The notes beneath the pieces are model-generated. The model was given only the letters and a program-made list of their open reading frames with translations, was not told the DNA's origin and did no database searches. A DNA stretch of 64,000 nucleotides from Flavobacterium sp. (GTDB taxonomy: Bacteria; Bacteroidota; Bacteroidia; Flavobacteriales; Flavobacteriaceae). The stretch covers positions 124,001 to 188,000 of the forward strand of contig NZ_JAGIAV010000008.1 of assembly GCF_017744675.1 (NCBI RefSeq), in the 5' to 3' direction. Shown one piece after another: positions 42,907 through 51,899 of the stretch (its first letter is position 1; every line of letters begins with the position of its first letter). The position numbers and the translations under genes are program-made.

Positions 42907-43725
42907 ATGATTATCCAGAAAACTAGAGAGGAAATCGAATTAATGCGCGAAAGTGCTTTAATCGTATCAAAAACATTAGGAATGATTGCTTCTGAAATTA
43001 AAGAAGGAGTAACTACATTATATCTTGACAAACTAGCGGAAGAATTTATTCGTGATCACGGCGCAGTTCCAAGTTTCCTTGGATTGTACGATTTCCCGAA
43101 CTCGCTTTGCATGAGCCCAAATGCTCAAGTTGTTCATGGTATTCCTAATAATATTCCTCTAAAAAATGGTGATGTTATTTCGGTTGACTGTGGCGCTTTT
43201 AAAAATGGTTTCCACGGAGATCATGCTTACAGTTTCGAAATTGGAGAAGTTGCTCCAGAAGTGAAAAAACTTCTACAAGTAACTAAGGAATCTCTGTATG
43301 TTGGAATTAGAGAATTTAAAGCAGGAAATCGCGTAGAAGATGTTGGAAACGCGATTCAAAAATATACAGAAGCTCACGGTTACGGAGTTGTTCGCGAATT
43401 GGTCGGACATGGTGTCGGGCAAAAAATGCACGAAGAACCGGAAATGCCAAACTACGGAAAACGCGGACGCGGAAAACTTTTTGTTGAAGGAATGGTGGTA
43501 GCAATCGAACCAATGATCAACATGGGAACCAGAAACATCAAACAATTGAAAGATGGCTGGACAATCTTAACTGCCGACGGAAAACCTAGCGCACACTTTG
43601 AGCACGATGTAGCTTTAGTTGACGGAAAACCAGAATTATTATCTACTTTCCAATACATCTACAAAGCTCTAGGAATCGAAAGCAACGAAGAAGACGAATT
43701 CAGACAAGTGCCTCTTGTATTATAA
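42907..43725 (+). CDS. map: MetAP, methionine aminopeptidase type I
   Basis: This enzyme removes the N-terminal Met from nascent proteins. The 272 residues from ATG 42907 (MIIQKTREEIELMRESA) fit the family. The metal ligands lie in VDCGAFKNGFHGDHAYSF, GHGVGQKMHEEP, AIEPM and FEHDV. The frame extends 23 codons upstream into a repeat, so the downstream Met is chosen. The -7 element just ahead agrees. Confidence 0.95.
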   Translation: MIIQKTREEIELMRESALIVSKTLGMIASEIKEGVTTLYLDKLAEEFIRDHGAVPSFLGLYDFPNSLCMSPNAQVVHGIPNNIPLKNGDVISVDCGAFKNGFHGDHAYSFEIGEVAPEVKKLLQVTKESLYVGIREFKAGNRVEDVGNAIQKYTEAHGYGVVRELVGHGVGQKMHEEPEMPNYGKRGRGKLFVEGMVVAIEPMINMGTRNIKQLKDGWTILTADGKPSAHFEHDVALVDGKPELLSTFQYIYKALGIESNEEDEFRQVPLVL

Positions 43726-43749
43726 CACGAATTTCACAAATTAACACGA
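43724..43749 (+). repeat. Left inverted repeat flanking the GxxExxY gene
   Basis: AACACGAATTTCACAAATTA starts here, and the 26-bp unit matches the reverse complement of 44208-44233 at 24 of 26 positions. It begins inside the map stop codon. Confidence 0.85.
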
Positions 43750-43785
43750 AATAATATTTTGTCGAAATTTCACTGAAATGAAAGA

Positions 43786-44166
43786 ATGAAAATGAGTGAT
43801 TTGTATTTAAAAGAGGAATCCTATAAAATTATTGGAATTTGTATGGAAGTCCATAAAATTTTAGGGAAAGGACATAGTGAAAAGGTTTACGGCGATGCTT
43901 TAGAATATGAATTTCAACGAAACAAAATTCCATACAATCGAGAATTAAGATATAATATCACTTATAAAGACATTATATTGCCTAGTTACTACTTTGCAGA
44001 TTTTGTCATTTTTGATGAAATTATTTTAGAGCTTAAAGCAATTGCGGAATTATCCACAAGTGAAATAAAGCAAACATTAAATTATTTAGCTGCCTCAAAA
44101 AACAAATTAGGCTTATTGGTCAATTTTGGAGAAGATAGCTTAAAATACAAAAGAATAATACTTTAA
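43786..44166 (+). CDS. GxxExxY family protein (PDDEXK-like small protein)
   Basis: The 126 residues (124 from the Met at 43792) carry the naming motif G29-x2-E32-x2-Y35 in GKGHSEKVYGDALEYEF, and then FADFVIFDEIILELKA, which looks like a D-ELK metal-site pattern of PD-(D/E)XK-like folds. I cannot say whether it is an active nuclease. These are small, widespread proteins of unsettled function. The gene is bracketed by inverted repeats (43724-43749 and 44208-44233). Confidence 0.85.
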   Translation: MKMSDLYLKEESYKIIGICMEVHKILGKGHSEKVYGDALEYEFQRNKIPYNRELRYNITYKDIILPSYYFADFVIFDEIILELKAIAELSTSEIKQTLNYLAASKNKLGLLVNFGEDSLKYKRIIL

Positions 44167-44207
44167 ACCCAAATCAAATGTTCGTGAAATTTCACCGATA
44201 CGTTAAT

Positions 44208-44233
44208 CCGTGTCAATTTGTGAAATTCGTGTT
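44208..44233 (-). repeat. Right inverted repeat flanking the GxxExxY gene
   Basis: The reverse complement matches the left unit at 43724-43749 in 24 of 26 positions. Together they enclose about 460 bp containing only the GxxExxY gene. Confidence 0.85.
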
Positions 44234-44248
44234 CAAATTTAATTAACA

Positions 44249-45022
44249 GTGAAGAAACTTTTTAAATTAGTACTTAATACAATCCCGCGTCCATTATTAA
44301 TTCGTTTGAGTTATGTGGCGCGTCCAATTTTAGCTTTCTCATTAAGAGGAGATAAATTTACAGATCCTATTGATGGAAAAAGCTTTAAATCGTTTTTACC
44401 TTACGGATACGGAAAACAGCGTAACAATGTGCTTTCGCCAAGCACGCTTTCTTTAGAAAGACACCGTTTGCTTTGGCTGTATTTAAACGATCAGACTGAT
44501 TTTTTTACAGCGCCTAAAAAAGTATTGCACTTTGCTCCGGAACAAGCTTTTTACAAAAGATTCCGCAAGCAGAAAAATCTGGATTATACCACAACCGATT
44601 TACTTTCACCCTTGGCAGATGTAAAAGCAGATATCTGTAATCTGCCTTTCAAGGACAATGAATATGACGTTATTTTATGCAATCACGTTTTAGAACATAT
44701 TCCAGACGATACTAAAGCGATGCAGGAATTATATCGAGTTTTAAAACCAGGCGGAATGGCGATTTTGCAGATTCCTCAAGATTTATCTCGCGAAGTTACT
44801 TTTGCAGACGATTCGATTACAGATCAAAAAGAACGAGCTAAAATCTTTGGACAATACGATCACGTTCGTGTTTACGGACGCGATTATTTCGATAAATTAA
44901 GAAGCATTGGTTTTATTGTTATCGAAGAAGATTATACCAATAAAATTGCACCAGAATTGGTTGAAAAATACTGTTTGGCAAAAGGAGAAATTATTCCGCT
45001 TTGCTTTAAACAGGAAAACTAA
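44249..45022 (+). CDS. Class I SAM-dependent methyltransferase
   Basis: The 257 residues start from GTG; the frame has a stop just upstream (44240) and no ATG nearby, so GTG is the only plausible start. The SAM fold is recognised in HFAPEQAFYKRFRKQ, YTTTDLLSPLADVKADICNLPFKDNEYDVILCNHVLEHIPDD and RVLKPGGMAILQIPQ. The acceptor substrate is unknown; an N-terminal basic hydrophobic patch may associate with membranes. The upstream region contains the right inverted repeat of the GxxExxY unit. Confidence 0.85.
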   Translation: MKKLFKLVLNTIPRPLLIRLSYVARPILAFSLRGDKFTDPIDGKSFKSFLPYGYGKQRNNVLSPSTLSLERHRLLWLYLNDQTDFFTAPKKVLHFAPEQAFYKRFRKQKNLDYTTTDLLSPLADVKADICNLPFKDNEYDVILCNHVLEHIPDDTKAMQELYRVLKPGGMAILQIPQDLSREVTFADDSITDQKERAKIFGQYDHVRVYGRDYFDKLRSIGFIVIEEDYTNKIAPELVEKYCLAKGEIIPLCFKQEN

Positions 45023-45031
45023 TTTTTTTCA

Positions 45032-45102
45032 CCAGATAAGTAATATAAGTTCATTTAAAAGGAGTTTTCAAAATAGCAATAATTTGAAAACTCCTTTTGT
45101 TT
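45032..45102 (+). repeat. 28-bp repeat copy 3 followed by a terminator hairpin
   Basis: CCAGATAAGTAATATAAG at 45032 begins the third copy of the 28-bp unit (27/28). Downstream, AAGGAGTTTTCAAA pairs with TTTGAAAACTCCTTTT (about 45059-45100), a strong terminator. Confidence 0.8.
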
Positions 45103-45146
45103 TTTGCCCAAAACCTAAATTATAAGCCTAACCAAATCCCAATATT

Positions 45147-48050
45147 TTGCAACCTACAAAATCCTTTCAGTTCTGTTTTGACATCAGTTTTGAAAAAAAT
45201 CTGAATGCCTATATCCCAACAGCGTATATTGTCGAAAACACCAGCGAAATCAAATATCTAGACAAAAAAGCAACCAAAGGCGTGCTCGAAAGTTTTGGTA
45301 TTGATTATGAAAATCTCGACCCAAATTCAAAAAAAATTCTCACCATCTGCGAATCTTTGAAACCTGAATTTATATTCAAAAAATTCAGTGCAAAAGTAAA
45401 ATCAGCAAAAACAATTGCCGATCTTCAAAAAGACTCTAAAATTGAATTTGCTATTCGCCAGCATTTAAAACTCAATTTAAGTCCGTTTTACAGCTTAATC
45501 GTAAAAGAGCAATACCCGCTATCTATTGATTTAGGCCCAGAAAAGGATTTTTATCGTTCGAGAGTTAGCATTGATCCTTTGGATTTTGAACCACAGATTC
45601 AATTTGACAAACATTCAGAAGGAATCACCTACACCCTTTCTTTAAAAGAAAATGAAACTACATTTTTGCCAATGGACAATAAAGCGGTTATTCTTTCTGA
45701 TGAACCAGGCTGGCTGATTGTCAATAAAAAACTAGGACAATTAAAAGAATTAAACGGCAAGAAACTTACTCCGTTTTTAAAGAAAAAGTCAATCGAAATT
45801 CCTTCAAAATTGGTTGATGATTATTTTAAGAATTTCATTCCAGAAATAGCTAAAAAAATTGATATTGAAGCCAATGGTTTTGAAATTGAACTTCGTGACC
45901 AAATCGCTTCTTGTTCGATTCAGCCTGTTTTCGATTTCTTTAAAAACTGTTATTATCTTAATCTTTATTTTGATTATAACGGATATGTTTTTGATGGAAG
46001 TAAAACGAAAAAAACACATTCTTTTGTTGATTTCAGCGTAGCCAATGAACCTCGAATCATTCAGTTCAAGCGAAGCGCTGATGAAAATTTATACGTTGAA
46101 AAACTAGCAGAAATTGGTTTAGAAAAAATCAAAAATGAATTGTTTGGATTAAATTCTGAGGCTGAAAATTCAGATCCTTACATCAACATTCAATTGATTA
46201 TTGACCACAAAGAAAAGCTGAAAGATTTAGGTTTTACTATTGAAAATCTAAAACTGGAAAGTAAAGAAATCATAACCGAAAGCCATACCATTTCTGCTTC
46301 AAAAGAAACGACCGGAGATTGGTTTGATATTAAAATTATTATCACAGTTGGAAACTATAAAATCAATTTCAGCGAAATTATTCCAAACATAAAAAGCAAA
46401 GAAAGACTTTTTTCATTACCTGACGGAAACTATTTCTTGATTCCGCTGGAATGGTTTAGCAAATATGGCTCTTTGGCGAAATTAGCGAAAACAGAAAATG
46501 GTGTTTTGCTGTTGAGAAAAAGCAATTTTACTGCTTTAGACGGAATTTCAGAAATTGACAATGATTTAGATCAAATTCACCAAGCTGAATTTACAGGTTC
46601 AGATTTGATAAAAGCAACTCTGCGACCGTATCAAGTTGACGGTGTGAAATGGCTTTTAGGACACTTCAATTCTAACATGGGAGCTTGTTTGGCCGATGAT
46701 ATGGGACTTGGAAAAACGTTACAAACTTTGTCTGTTCTTGTTTCTGTGCAAGAACAATTAGGTTTTACTACTAAAACGACCAATTTTGATTTATTTTCTA
46801 ACGAAACCACTATCGAAAGAGAACCACTAAAAGCTTTAATTGTTTTGCCTTCTTCGTTGGTTTTTAACTGGTTTAATGAAGCTGGAAAATTCACGCCACA
46901 CTTTTCGAAAATGCAATATGTGGGTAATGACAGAAAAGCTTTAGCAAGTAGAATTAATTCAACCGATTTGATCTTTACTAGTTACAGCATCATCCACAGA
47001 GATATTTCTATTTTAGAAAAATACGATTTCCGTTATCTGATTTTGGACGAAAGCCAATATATCAAAAACAAAAATTCTAAGATTTTTAAAGCCATAAATA
47101 AAATCAGCACCGGACATAAAATTGCCTTAAGTGGAACACCGATCGAAAATTCGCTTGACGATTTATGGTCACAAATGCAGTTTATCAATCCAGAGATTTT
47201 AGGCAGTTATGCTTTCTTCATGGAGAATTTCAAAAATCCGATTGAGAAAAAGCAAAATGAAGAAGTTTTAGCAGAATTAAAAAATCTTATCCAACCTTAT
47301 ATTTTGCGACGAACCAAAGAACAGGTTTTAAAAGATTTGCCAGAATTAACAGAGCAGATTTATTATTGTGATATGGATCCTGAACAGGAAAAATTATACG
47401 AGAAAGAAAAATCTAAAGCTCGTAATTTCTTACTTAAAACAGATGGTTCTCCTGATAAAATCAGCATTATTAATACTTTGATGAAATTGCGCCAATTGAG
47501 TAATCACCCAAAAATGGTCGATCAGGAATCTGAAATTGATTCTGGAAAATTTATTGCCGTTACCAATTATCTAGAAAACTTAGTAAAAGCAAAACAAAAA
47601 GTAATCATTTTCAGTTCGTTTGTAACCAATTTGAATTTCTATACCGATTGGTGCAAGGAAAACAAAATTGAATATTGTGAAATAACTGGTGAAACGCCAG
47701 CAGATAAAAGAGAACAGCAAGTGAAGATGTTTCAAGAAAAAGAAAATCCGCTGCTATTTTTCATTTCATTAAAAGCCGGTGGAGTTGGTTTGAATATTAC
47801 GAAAGCGTCTTATGTATTATTTCTGGATCCTTGGTGGAATCCTTTCGCAGAAAAGCAAGGTGTTGCACGTGCACACAGAATTGGGCAGTTGAATAAAGTA
47901 AACGTAATTCGATTTATTTCGAAAAACACGGTTGAAGAGAAAATCATCAAACTGCAGGAAAACAAAAAATTATTGTCTGATTCTCTTTTGGAAGAAAGTT
48001 ACATCAATGATGAAATTGAAGGCAACTTAGAATATATTTTGGGCGCTTAA
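45147..48050 (+). CDS. SNF2-family DNA helicase/ATPase
   Basis: The 967 residues comprise an unknown beta-rich N-terminal half and a SNF2 motor in the second half. Motif I is DDMGLGKT (near 515), motif II DESQ (near 633), and motif III region LSGTPIENSLDDLWS. Motifs V and VI are SLKAGGVGLNITKA and GVARAHRIGQ. SNF2 proteins remodel or translocate on DNA or displace bound protein; the target is unknown here. The frame has a stop at 45129 and the only start candidates are TTG 45147 and ATT 45144; the first internal Met is far inside (near residue 176). TTG is therefore taken as the start. Confidence 0.93.
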   Translation: MQPTKSFQFCFDISFEKNLNAYIPTAYIVENTSEIKYLDKKATKGVLESFGIDYENLDPNSKKILTICESLKPEFIFKKFSAKVKSAKTIADLQKDSKIEFAIRQHLKLNLSPFYSLIVKEQYPLSIDLGPEKDFYRSRVSIDPLDFEPQIQFDKHSEGITYTLSLKENETTFLPMDNKAVILSDEPGWLIVNKKLGQLKELNGKKLTPFLKKKSIEIPSKLVDDYFKNFIPEIAKKIDIEANGFEIELRDQIASCSIQPVFDFFKNCYYLNLYFDYNGYVFDGSKTKKTHSFVDFSVANEPRIIQFKRSADENLYVEKLAEIGLEKIKNELFGLNSEAENSDPYINIQLIIDHKEKLKDLGFTIENLKLESKEIITESHTISASKETTGDWFDIKIIITVGNYKINFSEIIPNIKSKERLFSLPDGNYFLIPLEWFSKYGSLAKLAKTENGVLLLRKSNFTALDGISEIDNDLDQIHQAEFTGSDLIKATLRPYQVDGVKWLLGHFNSNMGACLADDMGLGKTLQTLSVLVSVQEQLGFTTKTTNFDLFSNETTIEREPLKALIVLPSSLVFNWFNEAGKFTPHFSKMQYVGNDRKALASRINSTDLIFTSYSIIHRDISILEKYDFRYLILDESQYIKNKNSKIFKAINKISTGHKIALSGTPIENSLDDLWSQMQFINPEILGSYAFFMENFKNPIEKKQNEEVLAELKNLIQPYILRRTKEQVLKDLPELTEQIYYCDMDPEQEKLYEKEKSKARNFLLKTDGSPDKISIINTLMKLRQLSNHPKMVDQESEIDSGKFIAVTNYLENLVKAKQKVIIFSSFVTNLNFYTDWCKENKIEYCEITGETPADKREQQVKMFQEKENPLLFFISLKAGGVGLNITKASYVLFLDPWWNPFAEKQGVARAHRIGQLNKVNVIRFISKNTVEEKIIKLQENKKLLSDSLLEESYINDEIEGNLEYILGA

Positions 48051-48125
48051 TTGTTAAACCTAATAGATTGGCATCTTTTTCGTTGTATAAAATTGTTATA
48101 TTTACAAATCTTACAACGAAATACG

Positions 48126-49379
48126 ATGCCTAAATTTTTATTTACAAGCTTTATATTCCTTTTTATTTTCACTTTAGCGAAAGCTCAAGAAAAAGAAATT
48201 GATCCTCCGTATAATATTAAAACCGTTTCTTTTATTCAGAATGGCAATAATGTTCCGCCAATTTTCGAATTAGGCGATGCATTTACATTTCAATTTGACG
48301 ATTTATTTGGTAATGAAGCCAATTATTACTTTGAAGTTATTCATTGCGATTATAACTGGTTTCCAACAGATATTCCAAAAACAGACTATATTGTCGGCAT
48401 GGATAATCAGAGAATTACAGATTTTTCAAATTCGTTTAATACACTTCAAGTATATACGCATTACAAACTTACTTTTCCGAATCAGTTTACACAGCTATTG
48501 AAACTTTCGGGAAACTATATGCTTCGAATTCTTAACGAAGACAGGGAACTCGTTTTTTCTAGAAAATTTATTTTATACGAAAATCATTGTACTGTTGGAG
48601 TGCAAGTAAAAAGAAGCCGTAATCTTAGTAACATTGATTATAAACAGAATCTTGAATTTGCAATTTTATCCAATGACATTGCTTTTCAGACTCCATTACA
48701 GAATGTAAAAGTGCTTTTATTGCAAAATGGAAATTTTCATACCGAGATCAAAAATATTGTACCTCAGTATACAATCGGCAATCAGCTCGTTTACAAATAT
48801 GACAAAGAAACCCAATTCTGGGGCGGTAATGAATTTTTGTATTTTGAAAACAAAGACATTCGCTCAGCCAGTAATAATGTGGCCAAAATAGGTTCTAACA
48901 ATGATATTTATAATTCATTTTTATACACGAATGCGGCAAGGGGAAATCAGATCTATACGAATTATGAAGATGTAAACGGAAACTTTGTAGTCAAAAATAT
49001 TAACGGCTCAAACAATAGTATAGAAGCTGATTATGCTTGGGTCTATTTTACGCTTTCTGCACCTGCTTTTAGAATGAACAAAGACATTTATATTAGCGGA
49101 ATGTTTAACAATTACAGCCTTTCACCAGAATATAAAATGGATTACAATAACGAAAAGGGCGTTTTTGAAAAAGCCGTCATGATAAAGCAAGGTTTTACTA
49201 ATTTTCAGTACACCGTTGCAGACAAAAAAGGCATTGTTGATTTTGAAAATGCCATTGACGGAAACTTTTATCAGACTGAAAACGAGTACACCGTGCTGGT
49301 TTATTACAAAGAAGCAACCGATCGTTATCAGCGTGTAATTGGAAAAGGAAATGCAAACTCTATCAATATAGTCAATTAA
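48126..49379 (+). CDS. Type IX secretion Plug-type protein (DUF5103)
   Basis: The 417 residues from ATG 48126 start with a signal peptide (PKFLFTSFIFLFIFTLAKA). The mature part is beta-rich, and its first half (NNVPPIFELGDAFTFQFDDLFGNEANYYFEVIHCDYNWFPTDIPKTDYI) is what I recall of the DUF5103 family. That family contains the F. johnsoniae Plug protein, which closes the periplasmic side of the SprA translocon. Other T9SS genes are not adjacent. The upstream in-frame TTG at 48051 would only add a non-signal stretch. Confidence 0.85.
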   Translation: MPKFLFTSFIFLFIFTLAKAQEKEIDPPYNIKTVSFIQNGNNVPPIFELGDAFTFQFDDLFGNEANYYFEVIHCDYNWFPTDIPKTDYIVGMDNQRITDFSNSFNTLQVYTHYKLTFPNQFTQLLKLSGNYMLRILNEDRELVFSRKFILYENHCTVGVQVKRSRNLSNIDYKQNLEFAILSNDIAFQTPLQNVKVLLLQNGNFHTEIKNIVPQYTIGNQLVYKYDKETQFWGGNEFLYFENKDIRSASNNVAKIGSNNDIYNSFLYTNAARGNQIYTNYEDVNGNFVVKNINGSNNSIEADYAWVYFTLSAPAFRMNKDIYISGMFNNYSLSPEYKMDYNNEKGVFEKAVMIKQGFTNFQYTVADKKGIVDFENAIDGNFYQTENEYTVLVYYKEATDRYQRVIGKGNANSINIVN

Positions 49380-49417
49380 AACAATGTTAAGGTTTTAGTT
49401 TAAACGATTTTTTTTTG

Positions 49418-49425
49418 TAGCTTTG
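49418..49425 (+). promoter_or_regulatory. -7 element for apaG
   Basis: TAGCTTTG matches TAnnTTTG, 33 nt before the apaG ATG. Confidence 0.55.
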
Positions 49426-49458
49426 CCTTTATAACACTCACATATATACGGCGTTAGT

Positions 49459-49845
49459 ATGGTTTCCCAAATTACACGAGGCATAAAAATATCTGTTTTG
49501 ACTAGTTTTGAAGGCACGTACTTCAAAAACTACAAGATTCATTTTGCTTTTAGCTACGTAGTTACCATCGAAAATCATAGTAAAGATTCTGTGCAATTAA
49601 CTTCACGCCACTGGGAAATTTTTGATTCTTTAAATGATTTAGAAGTGGTAGATGGTGAAGGTGTAATTGGGAAAAAACCAGTTTTAAAACCTGGCGAAAA
49701 CCATACGTATAGTTCTGGCTGTTTATTATCGTCTCCTTACGGCGCAATGAAAGGTCATTTTAACATGATTAATTTTACTACTACAAAAATATTCAAAGTA
49801 ATTGTTCCTACTTTTAGAATGTGTGCTCCTTTTGCATTAAATTAA
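49459..49845 (+). CDS. apaG: ApaG-like protein
   Basis: The 128 residues are of the ApaG fold, an Ig-like beta-sandwich associated with Co2+/Mg2+ phenotypes and pyrophosphate binding. Seen: FSYVVTIENHSKDSVQLTSRHWEIFDS, GEGVIGKKPVLKPGENHTYSSG and CLLSSPYGAMKGHFNM, all standard for the family. The molecular role is not settled. It has its own promoter. Confidence 0.92.
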   Translation: MVSQITRGIKISVLTSFEGTYFKNYKIHFAFSYVVTIENHSKDSVQLTSRHWEIFDSLNDLEVVDGEGVIGKKPVLKPGENHTYSSGCLLSSPYGAMKGHFNMINFTTTKIFKVIVPTFRMCAPFALN

Positions 49846-49917
49846 GATATAGTTTACATCTATAGCTTTTATCGTTATCTTAATCACAAAATTGTCAATT
49901 TATTAATTTATCCTTTG

Positions 49918-49925
49918 TACTTTTG
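49918..49925 (+). promoter_or_regulatory. -7 element for pruA
   Basis: TACTTTTG matches TAnnTTTG. The gene begins 73 nt later at 49999, so the leader is long compared with other genes here. Confidence 0.5.
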
Positions 49926-49998
49926 TGCAGCGTTAGATTTTTCGTAACAAAACAAATCGTCTAACTTTAAATTGTCTAATTCACAAATTTTAAATAAC

Positions 49999-51624
49999 AT
50001 GCTTAAAGGATTTTTTCATGTACCAAAAGCGGTAAACGAGCCTGTAAAAAGCTACGCACCAAACTCACCAGAAAAAGCTGCTGTTCAAGCTGCTTATACC
50101 ACAATGTGGAATTCTCAAATTGACGTTCCTTTATATATTGGAAGCGAAGAAATTAGAACTGGAAATACAAGAAACATTACAGCTCCACACGACCACAAAC
50201 ACGTTGTTGGAAAATACCATTTAGCTGAAAAACAACATATAGAAAGTGCCATTGCTAATGCACTTGAGGCAAGAAAAGCATGGGCAAACATGGCTTGGGA
50301 ACAACGTGCTGCTATTTTCTTGAAAGCTGCCGAACTTATTGCAGGACCATACAGAGCTCGTATCAATGCGGCTACAATGATTGGTCAGTCTAAAAATATT
50401 CACCAAGCAGAAATCGATTCTTCTTGCGAATTAATTGACTTCTTACGTTACAATGTTGAGTTTATGACTCAAATCTATAACGATCAGCCAAAATCTGATT
50501 CTTCTGTTTGGAATCGTGTAGAATACAGACCTTTAGAAGGTTTTGTTTACGCTATTACTCCTTTCAACTTTACTGCTATCGCTGCAAACCTTCCTGCAAG
50601 TGCTGCTATGATGGGTAACGTTGTAGTTTGGAAACCAAGTGATAGCCAAGTATTTTCTGCAAAAGTTATCGTAGACGTTTTCAAAGAAGCTGGAGTTCCA
50701 GACGGAGTTATTAACGTAGTTTTTGGAGATGCTTTAATGATTACAGATACTGTTTTGGCTAGCCGTGATTTTGCTGGTATTCACTTCACAGGATCAACTC
50801 ATGTATTTAAAGATATCTGGGCTAAGATTGGTGCAAACATCAACAATTACAAAACGTATCCAAGAATTGTTGGTGAAACAGGAGGTAAAGATTTTATCAT
50901 TGCTCACCCAAGTGCAAATGTAAAACAAGTAGTTACAGGAATTACTCGTGGAGCTTTTGAATTCCAAGGACAAAAATGTTCTGCTGCTTCTAGAGCTTAC
51001 ATTCCGCAAAGTTTATGGCCAGCTGTAAAAGAGCAGTTAATTGCTGATGTTAAATCTATGAAAATGGGTTCTCCAGAAGATTTTGGAAACTTCATTACAG
51101 CTGTTATTCACGAAGGTTCTTTTGACAAATTAGCTAGTTATATCGACCAAGCTAAAAAAGACGCTGACGCTGAAATCATCGTTGGAGGAAACTACGATAA
51201 ATCTGTAGGATACTTTATTGAACCAACAGTTATTGTAACAACAAATCCAAAATATACAACAATGGAAACTGAGCTATTCGGACCAGTTATCACTCTTTAT
51301 GTTTACGAAGATGCGAAGTGGGAAGAAACTCTTGAATTAGTTGACACTACTTCTGAGTACGCTTTAACAGGAGCTGTGTTTAGTCAAGATCGTTATGCTA
51401 TTGAAGTAGCAACAACTAAATTACAAAACGCTGCTGGTAACTTCTATATCAATGACAAACCAACTGGAGCTGTTGTAGGTATGCAACCATTTGGTGGAGC
51501 AAGAGCTTCTGGAACTAACGATAAAGCAGGTTCTGCATTGAACTTATTGCGTTGGGCTTCTCCAAGAACTATCAAAGAAACTTTTGTAACTCCAGAAGAT
51601 TACAGATACCCTTTCTTGGGTTAA
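49999..51624 (+). CDS. pruA: PruA, delta-1-pyrroline-5-carboxylate dehydrogenase
   Basis: PruA oxidises glutamate semialdehyde to glutamate (proline catabolism) with NAD+. The 541 residues from ATG 49999 fit the family. Key residues: the catalytic Cys in FQGQKCSAASRAY, the general base Glu in VGETGGKD, and NFTAIAANLPASAAMMGNVVVWKPSDSQ for NAD binding. The in-frame TTG at 49972 is not used. No proline dehydrogenase gene is adjacent. Confidence 0.95.
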   Translation: MLKGFFHVPKAVNEPVKSYAPNSPEKAAVQAAYTTMWNSQIDVPLYIGSEEIRTGNTRNITAPHDHKHVVGKYHLAEKQHIESAIANALEARKAWANMAWEQRAAIFLKAAELIAGPYRARINAATMIGQSKNIHQAEIDSSCELIDFLRYNVEFMTQIYNDQPKSDSSVWNRVEYRPLEGFVYAITPFNFTAIAANLPASAAMMGNVVVWKPSDSQVFSAKVIVDVFKEAGVPDGVINVVFGDALMITDTVLASRDFAGIHFTGSTHVFKDIWAKIGANINNYKTYPRIVGETGGKDFIIAHPSANVKQVVTGITRGAFEFQGQKCSAASRAYIPQSLWPAVKEQLIADVKSMKMGSPEDFGNFITAVIHEGSFDKLASYIDQAKKDADAEIIVGGNYDKSVGYFIEPTVIVTTNPKYTTMETELFGPVITLYVYEDAKWEETLELVDTTSEYALTGAVFSQDRYAIEVATTKLQNAAGNFYINDKPTGAVVGMQPFGGARASGTNDKAGSALNLLRWASPRTIKETFVTPEDYRYPFLG

Positions 51625-51673
51625 TCCAATTTAAAATTTCAGGTTTCAAGTTATAAATCTGACTAATATAAGT

Positions 51674-51705
51674 AAAGCCAATTCTCTTCCGAGAATTGGC
51701 TTTTT
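51674..51705 (+). terminator. pruA terminator
   Basis: A 13-bp stem AAAGCCAATTCTC/GAGAATTGGCTTT with loop TTCC is followed by Ts. Confidence 0.85.
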
Positions 51706-51899
51706 GCTTTTACTTACAATAATAGTTGCTGATTTTGTAATCTTTTTCTTATTTATTTAAAAATCAACACTTTAAACATCTCAATTACCTTATTTTGATA
51801 CTTTAAAAACTTATTGTTCCTATCAAAAAAAACTCATCCAACTAAATTTGTCTCAATCTTAAATAGCATTAAAAGACCTAATATATTAATAGCATAAGT

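Noticed and set aside
48051..48125. A longer N-terminus for the Plug-type protein from TTG 48051
   Set aside because: It would place 25 non-signal residues before a clear signal peptide; ATG 48126 is better.
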